A stretch of DNA of 64,000 nucleotides from UBA8752 sp042095055 (lineage in GTDB: Bacteria; Bacteroidota; Bacteroidia; Flavobacteriales_D; Sanyastnellaceae): NCBI GenBank assembly GCA_042095055.1, contig JBELBZ010000001.1, positions 124,001-188,000 of the forward strand, written 5' to 3'. Below, one piece after another: positions 42,471-50,600 of this stretch. A program made the translations under genes and the position numbers. Under the pieces are notes generated by a model, which was not told the origin of the DNA, ran no database searches, and saw only the letters and a list, made by a program, of their open reading frames with translations. The number at the start of each line of letters is the position of its first letter. Position 1 is the stretch's first letter.

Positions 42471-45400
42471 ATGCGCTCCTTTTTTCTGACAATAGCAGTC
42501 CTGTTGACCGCTACTCTTACTGCTCAAACGGCCCATTTGGCCATGCTGGCAGACCCCACCGATGCCTCAAGCGCTCGGTTTGTCAAAATCGCCAACAATT
42601 CAGGTGCTCCTGTGGACCTGACAGGTTGGTACTTGAAACGTTGGACCAACGGCAACGCAGATCCTCAATCTGGCCAGATCAGCCTCTCTGACCTCGGAAC
42701 GTTGAACGATGGCAGCTGTTTCTACATCGCAGCATCTGCATCGGGTTTCGAAGGTGCATATGGATTTTCGCCTGATTTGGTGGGCGGTACCGGAGGTGCT
42801 GTAGACAGCAACGGAGATGATCAAGTGGCCCTGTACGATGCCAGCAACAGCATCGTGGACTTCTTTGGCGTCATCGGAGAAGATGGCAGTGACACTTGCC
42901 ATGAATTTGAAGATGGATACGCCATGCGCAACACTTCCGCTCCGGACGGAGCCACGTGGAATGGTGCCAACTGGACCATTTACAGTGACTTTTCAGGCGC
43001 TACGGGTTGTGTAGACCACAATTCAAATCAAGCACAGACGGCTGCGGACATCGCCTTGTTGGTCAGCGAATGTGGAGCCAATGTGGTTTCAGAAGACAAC
43101 GCTTGCGGTGTGGCTGGAGTAGTGGTGGAGGCAGGTTCTTACTTCTACACTCCCACAGACCTTGAAGTGGCCATTGGCGACACGGTTGTTTGGGTCAACG
43201 TTGGCGGGTCCCACAATGTGAACGGCGAAATCAGTGTTTTGACGGGTGAATCTTATGGCAACCCAGAAGCCTTCTCCTTGCCCGTTGCTTCAGGCGGAAC
43301 AACGGAAGTTCCCACTTGCATCGGCAGTTACACCTTCACCGTGCCCGGTGTCTACAACTACGATTGCTCCGTCGGCAACCACGCTGCTTTGGGCATGGTC
43401 GCTACTGTTACTGTCGGTACAGGAGGCTGCTTGGATGCAACCGCCACCAACTACAGTGCCAACGCAGACTTTGAAGACGGCTCTTGTACATACCCCAGTG
43501 CGGCGACAATCAGTGCAATCCAGCAAGACATGGGTGCGAATGACGACGGCACCTACAACGGTCAAGAAGTGACCGTTTCGGCCATTGTAACGGGAGTGTA
43601 CGGAAGCAACACCTCCATTCAGGATGGTGAAGGCCCTTGGAGCGGCATGTTCGTCTATGTCAACGGAGGGTTGCTTGACGGCACCACCCCGGTTGCGGTT
43701 GGAGACAGCGTGTTGGTGACTGGAACAGTAGGCAGCTTTAACGGCGGAACCCAATTGACCTCCGCCAGCGCGACCATTTTGAACAGCGGCAATGCCTTGC
43801 CTGTCCCATCCGTATTGTCCACAGCGGATGCGAACCTCGAAGAATACGAAGGTGTGCTGTGTCAGGTGACCGGAACCATCACCGGGGAGCCCAACAATTT
43901 TGGAGAGTTCACCATTGACGATGGCTCTGGAAACCACAGCGTAGACGACATGGGCTACGACGGGTACACAGAACAGGGTGCCATGCTCGGCGACACGTAC
44001 CGCGTGACGGGCGCCATCAACGGTGGTTTCGGAAACAGCATCGAGCCACGCGACGCAGACGACTTTCAAAAACTGGGCTGCACCAATACCGCCGCCAACA
44101 ATTACGATGCAACCGCTGTGATTGACGATGACAGCTGTGAGCTGGTCGAGGGGGCCATTTCAATTGCCACGATCCAGCAAGGCCAGGCCTTAGACCCTCC
44201 TGTTTTTACCGACTCTCTGGTGACGGTGAGTGGTGTTGTAACAGGCATTTACGGCAGCGGATTCACCCTTCAGGAGGGACAAGGTCAATACAGTGCCATG
44301 GCCGGTTTTGATCCTGAAGTCCCGGTAACTGTGGGTGACTTCGTATCCCTGACGGGAGTGGTGAACGAGTTTTTTGGCTTAACGCAAATCCAAGGTGTAG
44401 ATGGAAGTCCGCTTGTCACGAGCATTATCAGCCAAGGCAACGACCTCCCTGCCCCGGAAGTACTTCCTACAGGAAGTGTGTCCATGGAAGAATGGGAGTC
44501 GGTTTTGGTCCAGACAACCGGAACGGTTGATTCACCCGATCTCGGCTTTGGAGAGTGGGGATTGGACGACACTTCCGGTCAAATCAGGGTGGACGACCTT
44601 GGTTGGGATCACCTCACGACAGGCGAGGTTGAGTTTGGAGCGCAGTTCCAGATTACGGCTCCGTTGGGATACAGCTTTAGCAACTTCAAATTGTTGCCAA
44701 GGGGTGAAGAGGATGTGCTCCTCTACGGTTGCGTGCTCCCCAATGCTGACAACTATACGCCGGGCGCCGACATTGATGATGGTTCTTGCACTGGCAGCGA
44801 ACCTTGTAACCTGTTCTTCAGCGAATACGCGGAAGGGTCAGGGAGCAACAAGTATTTGGAGGTGTACAATCCAACAGGCAGCCCTGTGAGCCTCGCTTTG
44901 TACACGATTGCGAACCAATCCAACGGCGCCAACAACTCAGACCCCGCTGCAGAAGAGTGGGACTTTTGGAATGACGTCTTTCCAACAGGAGGATCGATTG
45001 GAGCCGGTGAGACGTTCTTGATTGTGCACCCGTCGGCCGACGGAGCGCTGCTTGACAGTGCGGATGCCACTTTGCAATACCTCTCCAATGGTGACGATGC
45101 TTTTGCTTTGATGTACAGTGCCACAGCTTCGTTCGGAAATGGCGGAGACTGGGACTTGCTCGACGTGATTGGTGAGCCTTATGGGTTGGATCCAGGATCT
45201 GCTTGGGATGTCGCAGGAGTAACCAACGGCACACAAAACCACACGTTGCGCCGTAAATCGAACGTGTCGTTCGGAAATGGTGGAGATTGGGTCACCAGTG
45301 CAGGCACTACCGCAGAGGACAGCGAGTGGATCGTCCTGGACAACGACTATGCCCTCGTTAACGCTTTGGAGGGATACAACAGCCATGAGTTCACGGGCTT

Positions 45401-47090
45401 GTGCGCTGCGGACTCTGAAGGGTGCACCGACCCCCTCGCATTGAATTACGACCCCAATGCCACTGTAGATGACGGCAGTTGCTTGTTCGTGCCCAACGTG
45501 ACCATTCAGGAAATCAACCAAGACCTGACCACAGGCATCGTGACCACGAGTGGAATTGTGACCGGTGTCTATTTGACGGACGATGGTTCTTTCGGCAACC
45601 AAGCAGCGTTTACCCTGCAAAACGGAACAGGAGCTTACTCAGGTTACTGGGTGCGCGGTTCTGACGCCACAGCAGCCTCCATTGGCAACGTTCAAGTGGG
45701 TGATGAGGTGGAAATCACCGGTACCCCAGACAGCTGGTACGGGAACGACTATTTCCCCAACCCCACAATCGATGTGATTTCTTCGGGCAACCCACTTCCA
45801 GCAGCAGAAGTGCTGGCGACGGGGGATGTCAACTTAGAAGAATGGGAAGCAGTTCTCGTCTCAGTGACCGCCGATTGCGACAACCCTGACCTTGGTTTTG
45901 CGGAGTGGAGCGTCAATGATGGCAGTGGTGCAGCACGGGTGAATGACAGGGCGTACGACGCCTTTGGCGCTGGTGTTGTGGAAGCAGGCCGGACCTACCG
46001 CGTGACAGCACCCACAGGGTATGCATACGGCAACTGGAAAATTGAGCCCCGTGATTCGACCGACGTGGTACGATTGGGTTGCACCGATGCCACGTTCCCT
46101 AACTACTGGCCTTTGGCCACTGAAGACGATGGTTCTTGCGCCAACATCCCCGGATGTACGGACCCTGCCGCCGACAACTACAACCCCGATGCGACTTCCG
46201 ACGATGGCAGCTGCGTGATCACGGGTTGCACGGATGACACGGCCTTGAATTATGATGCCAACGCTACGGCTGCTGACAACACAACTTGTTACTACACCTT
46301 GCCCAACATCATTATCAACGAGATCCACTACAACCCTTGCAGCAGCCAAGGCGGAGACTTCGATTGGGAGTTCGTTGAGTTCTACAATGCTGGCGATGAA
46401 GCCGACATCAGCGGCTTCGAAGTGTGGTCAGCATTCTCTGATCCTACATCCTTGGCCTTTGCCATGGCTTTCCCCGAAGGCACCATCATCCCGGCCGACA
46501 GCTACTTCTTAGTGGTGCCAGGTTTGGTTGCCCAGTCCAACTACTCCGACATGGGCATCACGGTGTTCCTGATGGACAACGGCAATTGGGGCAACGGCGG
46601 TGGTACCGCTCAACTGCAGGATGCCTACGGCAACATCGTCGATGCGGTGACCTATGACGACGCGGCACCATGGCCTTCACAGGAAATCAGCGTGTTGGGC
46701 AACGTCCTCGCTGCAAGCCCTGACGGTGGTTGCGCTTCTTTGGAGTTGATTCAGACCAACCTGAACAACGACGACGCTGACAATTGGCAGGGCAGTTGGG
46801 TCGACAATGGAACCCCTGGTGGTCCGAACAGCTCAGCCTTCGGTTGTACCGATGGAGAAGCGTGCAACTACCTCGCAACAGCGTTGTTTGACGATGGAGG
46901 CTGCACCTATGATTGCCTGGGTTGTACTTACGAAGCTGCGTCGAACTACGACATGGATGCCCTGATTGACGATGGCACTTGTGAATTGACCATAGCGAAT
47001 CCTTGTCCAACGGACCTCAACGGAGACGGCACGACTTCGGTCAGTGACCTCTTGATCCTGCTGGGGGCGTTTGCCACGGACTGCGAGTAA
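42471..47090 (+). CDS. Large secreted multidomain protein: lamin-tail domains, blue-copper domain, OB-like repeats, dockerin-like C terminus
   Basis: 1539 residues. Signal peptide 1-18 with Gln next (QTAHLAML). Domains in order: lamin-tail-like (about 20-205); plastocyanin-like (about 211-317) with probable copper ligands His248, Cys299, His304, Met309; three OB-fold-like copies (about 345-535, 560-750, 1010-1200) each with an EVTVSAIVTGVYGS-like opening and a GDSVLVTGTV-like strand; a second lamin-tail (about 775-980) between copies two and three; a third (about 1280-1450); and a terminal CPTDLNGDGTTSVSDLL motif. Nine Cys-bounded GCTDxxAxNYxxxAxxDDGSC linkers separate the domains. The layout suggests an adhesin or extracellular matrix protein. 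There is no recognisable classical type IX sorting domain. A strong terminator follows. Confidence 0.85.
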   Translation: MRSFFLTIAVLLTATLTAQTAHLAMLADPTDASSARFVKIANNSGAPVDLTGWYLKRWTNGNADPQSGQISLSDLGTLNDGSCFYIAASASGFEGAYGFSPDLVGGTGGAVDSNGDDQVALYDASNSIVDFFGVIGEDGSDTCHEFEDGYAMRNTSAPDGATWNGANWTIYSDFSGATGCVDHNSNQAQTAADIALLVSECGANVVSEDNACGVAGVVVEAGSYFYTPTDLEVAIGDTVVWVNVGGSHNVNGEISVLTGESYGNPEAFSLPVASGGTTEVPTCIGSYTFTVPGVYNYDCSVGNHAALGMVATVTVGTGGCLDATATNYSANADFEDGSCTYPSAATISAIQQDMGANDDGTYNGQEVTVSAIVTGVYGSNTSIQDGEGPWSGMFVYVNGGLLDGTTPVAVGDSVLVTGTVGSFNGGTQLTSASATILNSGNALPVPSVLSTADANLEEYEGVLCQVTGTITGEPNNFGEFTIDDGSGNHSVDDMGYDGYTEQGAMLGDTYRVTGAINGGFGNSIEPRDADDFQKLGCTNTAANNYDATAVIDDDSCELVEGAISIATIQQGQALDPPVFTDSLVTVSGVVTGIYGSGFTLQEGQGQYSAMAGFDPEVPVTVGDFVSLTGVVNEFFGLTQIQGVDGSPLVTSIISQGNDLPAPEVLPTGSVSMEEWESVLVQTTGTVDSPDLGFGEWGLDDTSGQIRVDDLGWDHLTTGEVEFGAQFQITAPLGYSFSNFKLLPRGEEDVLLYGCVLPNADNYTPGADIDDGSCTGSEPCNLFFSEYAEGSGSNKYLEVYNPTGSPVSLALYTIANQSNGANNSDPAAEEWDFWNDVFPTGGSIGAGETFLIVHPSADGALLDSADATLQYLSNGDDAFALMYSATASFGNGGDWDLLDVIGEPYGLDPGSAWDVAGVTNGTQNHTLRRKSNVSFGNGGDWVTSAGTTAEDSEWIVLDNDYALVNALEGYNSHEFTGLCAADSEGCTDPLALNYDPNATVDDGSCLFVPNVTIQEINQDLTTGIVTTSGIVTGVYLTDDGSFGNQAAFTLQNGTGAYSGYWVRGSDATAASIGNVQVGDEVEITGTPDSWYGNDYFPNPTIDVISSGNPLPAAEVLATGDVNLEEWEAVLVSVTADCDNPDLGFAEWSVNDGSGAARVNDRAYDAFGAGVVEAGRTYRVTAPTGYAYGNWKIEPRDSTDVVRLGCTDATFPNYWPLATEDDGSCANIPGCTDPAADNYNPDATSDDGSCVITGCTDDTALNYDANATAADNTTCYYTLPNIIINEIHYNPCSSQGGDFDWEFVEFYNAGDEADISGFEVWSAFSDPTSLAFAMAFPEGTIIPADSYFLVVPGLVAQSNYSDMGITVFLMDNGNWGNGGGTAQLQDAYGNIVDAVTYDDAAPWPSQEISVLGNVLAASPDGGCASLELIQTNLNNDDADNWQGSWVDNGTPGGPNSSAFGCTDGEACNYLATALFDDGGCTYDCLGCTYEAASNYDMDALIDDGTCELTIANPCPTDLNGDGTTSVSDLLILLGAFATDCE
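43425..46982 (+). repeat. Nine dispersed copies of a 21-residue Cys-bounded linker repeat
   Basis: Within the large secreted protein the pattern GC-T/L-D...NY...A..DDGSC occurs near 43425, 44080, 44728, 45421, 46080, 46152, 46226, 46842 and 46920. Copies at 46080-46290 are nearly tandem. The two cysteines probably form a disulfide-closed, Asp-rich (possibly Ca2+-binding) linker between domains. Confidence 0.85.
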
Positions 47091-47112
47091 AGCGGCAGTG
47101 AAATAGATTCTG

Positions 47113-47147
47113 GAAAGGCAGTGCAATGTGCACTGCCTTTCTTTTTT
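47113..47147 (+). terminator. Strong Rho-independent terminator after the large secreted protein gene
   Basis: AAAGGCAGTGCA (47114-47125) and its exact complement TGCACTGCCTTT (47129-47140) with a 3-base loop, followed by CTTTTTT. It lies 23 bases after the stop codon. Confidence 0.95.
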
Positions 47148-47198
47148 GCCGAACTTTAAGCGGGCTGCAGTGCATTTTTGGGGCCTTCATTCTCTGTC

Positions 47199-48896
47199 AT
47201 GACAAACTTGGTCGAAGTCTTGAATTTGCTCGGTGCCCTGGCGCTGTTCATCTACGGGATGGTGGTCATGAGTGGCTCAATTCAGCGCCTGACAGGCAGC
47301 CGCATGCGACGTGTGGTTGGTCGGGTCACCCGCAGGCCAGAACGGGCATATCTGGCGGGGCTGACATTGACGGGGGTGCTGCAGTCGAGCAGCGCCATTT
47401 CGGTCATCGCTGTGAGTTTTGCCCAGGTTGGACTGCTGCGCCTTTCGGAGGCGTACTTCCTGATGTTGGGGGCCAACGTGGGAACCACAGTCACAGCATG
47501 GCTGGTGGCATTGACCATCAGCAAACCCTCGCTCGGAGGACTGGCGCTGCCCTTGTTGGCGTGCGCATTGCCCCTTCTGTTTTTCAAACGCCGCCGAACC
47601 CGCACACTGGGAGAAGCCATCATCGGGTTCGCACTGATGTTCGTCGGGTTGGGGTTGCTCAAAGAAGGCGTACCGCCCATTACTGAGGCGGGTATGGCTG
47701 ATTTTTTGGACTATATCAATGTGGGGGGCGTCGGGTCCATCTTTGGGGCAGTGTTCATTGGCGTGATCGCCACCATCGCCTTGCAAAGTTCCTCTGCGGT
47801 TATGGCGCTGATCATTACCCTCGCCGCTGGTGGGATTGTGACAGAGTTCACGGGAGCAGCGGTCATCTTGGGGGCCAATATTGGGACCACGTCAACGGCC
47901 ATATTGGCGTCTCTGGTGGCAGGCAGGGAGGCGCGCAGGGTCGCCGCAGGGCACTTTCTGCTCAATGTAGTGGGGGTGGTCCTCTTTCTGCCCCTCCTTC
48001 AGCCGGTGTTGGCTTTGGGGCATTGGTTTGTAGAACCTGGAGGCATCATCGTCGGAGAGGTCGGCATATTCTTGGCCTTGTTTCACACCTTCTTTAACGT
48101 GGTCATTACAGGCATTTTCGGTGTGTTTCCCAAGCCCATTCTCTGGTTGGCGCGGAGGATGATTCCCGGAGAGGGGGTGCGGGATTTCCGATCACCGTTG
48201 GTCGCAGCGAGCGCGATGGATGCACCGGAATTGCAAGTTCTGGAGGCCCAACGTGAGGCAGAACACCACCATGAGCTGGGGGTCAAGATGATGCGGGAGC
48301 TGGAGGCCATGATGGCAATACTGGATCCCACGAAGAGGGAACGGTCCTCTGAGCGCATTGGCGAATTGCGCAGCCTCAGCGGCCGCTATGAGTCTGAACT
48401 CAAGGCGTTCTTGGAAAGGTTGGCACGGGGCAAAATTTCAGGAGCGACGTATCGGCAGGTTCAGTTTTTGCTGGAGTGGTCTACTGAAATCAGCCAAGTG
48501 GTAGAGCTGTTGCACACTTTTCTTCAGGTTCAAATTGACCGCGAGCGCAACGAGGTCTTTTTCGCGCCCAAACAGCGTTCCCGTTTGGTGTCCATGTTGG
48601 CTGAGCTCGCCTCTGCAATGGAGGCTATGGGTCCATTAAATGGTCCTGTTGTCCTCGGCCGAAAGTCTGCCAGAGACCACCTGAATCGCGTGGAATTGCA
48701 CCTTTCCAGTGCCAATGTCATCCGCGAACAGATGCGCACAAAACACCTCGAGGATGCGCGCAAAGGGCGCTATTCTGTGGAAAGTGGAATGACGTTCAAT
48801 GAAATGGGCAACTTGCTCGAAGAGATGGGACTTCGTTTGGGCATCCTTTCCGCCAAATACAAGGAGGTGTTTATGGCTTCGTCACAGCAGCGGTAA
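47199..48896 (+). CDS. Na/Pi cotransporter family protein with PhoU-like tail
   Basis: 565 residues from the ATG at 47199. Two inverted Na/Pi-cotransporter repeats each contain the QSSSA signature (GVLQSSSAISVIAV and ALQSSSAVMALIIT) with LGANVGTT / LGANIGTT motifs. About eight membrane helices are followed by a cytoplasmic helical PhoU-like region (about 355-565). It should import phosphate with sodium, or regulate phosphate flux. Its last 26 bases overlap the convergent lipoprotein gene. Confidence 0.93.
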   Translation: MTNLVEVLNLLGALALFIYGMVVMSGSIQRLTGSRMRRVVGRVTRRPERAYLAGLTLTGVLQSSSAISVIAVSFAQVGLLRLSEAYFLMLGANVGTTVTAWLVALTISKPSLGGLALPLLACALPLLFFKRRRTRTLGEAIIGFALMFVGLGLLKEGVPPITEAGMADFLDYINVGGVGSIFGAVFIGVIATIALQSSSAVMALIITLAAGGIVTEFTGAAVILGANIGTTSTAILASLVAGREARRVAAGHFLLNVVGVVLFLPLLQPVLALGHWFVEPGGIIVGEVGIFLALFHTFFNVVITGIFGVFPKPILWLARRMIPGEGVRDFRSPLVAASAMDAPELQVLEAQREAEHHHELGVKMMRELEAMMAILDPTKRERSSERIGELRSLSGRYESELKAFLERLARGKISGATYRQVQFLLEWSTEISQVVELLHTFLQVQIDRERNEVFFAPKQRSRLVSMLAELASAMEAMGPLNGPVVLGRKSARDHLNRVELHLSSANVIREQMRTKHLEDARKGRYSVESGMTFNEMGNLLEEMGLRLGILSAKYKEVFMASSQQR

Positions 48897-49392
48897 GCAA
48901 CGTGTCACTCGACTGAAGGTCCCGGTCCACAATGTGCACTGAGAACCTCAGGGTATCCCAAGCCGAAGTGAGATAGTAACGGGGCTCCAAGTCAATGGTG
49001 ATGGTGCCGCGTTGGGTTTTGTTCTGGCCCGTAGGTGAGATCAAAGGAGCCCGGTAGAAAAAGGGCACTTCACCCAGGTCGGTGTTGAGTTCGATGGAAA
49101 CCCATTCGCCATTTCGGAACTCCTGATAGACGCAGAAAACGTTGTGGTGAAAGGGACAGCTTGGGCAAAATGCCCCAGTGGTATCGGCTTGCTCCAGTCC
49201 GAAATTGCCATCACCGTCTTCAAATCCCAGCAGCAATGTGCCCGATTCTCCTTGGGTGAGCAGTTCAATGGAAGTCAGACGGGGTTCTGGGGGAAGCGAC
49301 ACAGGGGTCTCACATCCAGATGCTGCCAGAAGTAACACGGCCAAGGCCGCGGCTGTTGGTCCTGACATTCTGCTTGTGCACCTGTTGCCCAT
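48871..49392 (-). CDS. Hypothetical lipoprotein
   Basis: 173 residues. Lipoprotein signal with Cys27 in LLAASGC; the upstream ATG at 49392 is preferred over 49368 because only it supplies basic residues before the hydrophobic core. The mature part contains LLLGFEDGDGNFGLEQAD, a pattern repeatedly seen in Bacteroidota lipoproteins with immunoglobulin-like folds, and CPSCPFH. Function unknown. It converges with, and overlaps, the Na/Pi transporter gene, and is divergent from the LuxE-like gene with a short shared upstream region. Confidence 0.75.
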   Translation of the reverse strand: MGNRCTSRMSGPTAAALAVLLLAASGCETPVSLPPEPRLTSIELLTQGESGTLLLGFEDGDGNFGLEQADTTGAFCPSCPFHHNVFCVYQEFRNGEWVSIELNTDLGEVPFFYRAPLISPTGQNKTQRGTITIDLEPRYYLTSAWDTLRFSVHIVDRDLQSSDTLLTAAVTKP

Positions 49393-49422
49393 GGTGGGAA
49401 ATTAAGCCGCATTTTGCAGCCC

Positions 49423-50553
49423 ATGTCAAACGGCAGGTCTCCTTTGGAAGATGTTGTGACACCCACGGGTTCTGTGGAGGGTGTAGCCTTGTGGCACGCC
49501 ATCTCAGAATTTATCGCAAATGCGGAAGCCGCAGGAGACAGCGAGACATTCAATGAGTTGGCCTTGAGGGTGTTTCGGTTTCAGTTTGGGGGCTGCGCAC
49601 TCTACAAGACCTGGTGCGGGCACTTGGGTTGGTCATCCTCGGATGTGAGCGGTTTGAGCCGGTGGCAAGACATTCCCACCATGCCCGTCGAAGCGTTTCG
49701 CTGGGGCAAGGTTCAAACGGAGGGCATCGAGGAGCGCGCAACACCATTGGTCTTCCGCACGAGCGGAACGACAGGAGCCCAACGTGGGACCCACCGCGTC
49801 CTGACTCCTGAATTGTACCGCACTTCTGCCACCGTGGGATTTTCGCGGCATTTCGGGCCTCCCAGCGATCAAGGAGCTGTTGTTTTGGGGCTTCTTCCCG
49901 GGTATTTGGACCGACCTGACAGCAGTCTGGTGCACATGGTTGAGTTGTTGCGCGCCGAGGGGTGGATGGAAGCGCAGGGCCAGCCGAGCGAGGGGTTCTT
50001 CTTGGACGATACTCAAGCTTTGTTTGATGCAATGACGGCGATCCAGGACGCAGGCCGCTCAGTGGTGTTGATTGGTGTTACTTGGGCTTTGGTGGATGCT
50101 GCCGAGGCGTGGCGCAGCGCGGACCGGCCTCCCCTCAAAGAGGGGGTTCACATCGCCGTGACAGGAGGCATGAAAGGACGCCGGGAGGAGTGGGTGTCAG
50201 AGCGTGTAAGGGAGGCGATACAGGAAGGGTTTGGGTGTCGCACGGTAGCAGGTGAATATGGCATGACAGAACTGCTCAGCCAGGCCTGGTCTCTCAAAGA
50301 CGGTCTTTATCAAACGCCGCCTTGGATGCGCATTCGCTTGCGGCGCACAGACGATGCACTTTCCGTAAATGCATCGGGATCGACAGGAGGTGTGGACCTT
50401 ATAGACCTCGCCAATTTGTCGAGTTGCGCTTTTCTTTCTACGCAAGATTTGGCCCGGCCATCAACGAATGAAAGTATTGATTTACAGTACTTTGAATTGT
50501 TGGGGCGGTTTGATCGATCGGAGGTGAGGGGGTGCAATCTGTTGGTGGATTGA
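49423..50553 (+). CDS. LuxE-like acyl-protein synthetase / adenylate-forming enzyme
   Basis: 376 residues from the ATG at 49423. The ANL-superfamily phosphate loop FRTSGTTGAQRGTHRVL lies near 108-124, and AGEYGMTELLSQAW near 270-285 is the A5-type motif. The overall spacing fits the LuxE acyl-protein synthetase family, which activates fatty or aromatic acids as acyl-adenylates and transfers them to a protein Cys. No luxCD reductase or acyltransferase genes accompany it, so this is not a bioluminescence operon. Substrate unknown. A TTTTGC stretch lies 6 bases before the start. Confidence 0.8.
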   Translation: MSNGRSPLEDVVTPTGSVEGVALWHAISEFIANAEAAGDSETFNELALRVFRFQFGGCALYKTWCGHLGWSSSDVSGLSRWQDIPTMPVEAFRWGKVQTEGIEERATPLVFRTSGTTGAQRGTHRVLTPELYRTSATVGFSRHFGPPSDQGAVVLGLLPGYLDRPDSSLVHMVELLRAEGWMEAQGQPSEGFFLDDTQALFDAMTAIQDAGRSVVLIGVTWALVDAAEAWRSADRPPLKEGVHIAVTGGMKGRREEWVSERVREAIQEGFGCRTVAGEYGMTELLSQAWSLKDGLYQTPPWMRIRLRRTDDALSVNASGSTGGVDLIDLANLSSCAFLSTQDLARPSTNESIDLQYFELLGRFDRSEVRGCNLLVD

Positions 50554-50585
50554 GGTCAATCTTTGGCAACCATCAAGTCGGCACG

Positions 50586-50593
50586 TAGCTTCG
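50586..50593 (+). promoter_or_regulatory. Promoter-like -7 box before the PiT-like gene
   Basis: TAGCTTCG, one mismatch from TAnnTTTG and nearly identical to the tRNA-Leu box TATCTTCG, ending 7 bases before the ATG at 50601. Confidence 0.45.
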
Positions 50594-50600
50594 CGCCACC

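Noticed and set aside
42323..42691. 122-codon plus-strand frame ahead of and overlapping the large secreted protein gene
   Set aside because: Runs in a different phase into the signal peptide and first domain of that gene; no homology-like features.
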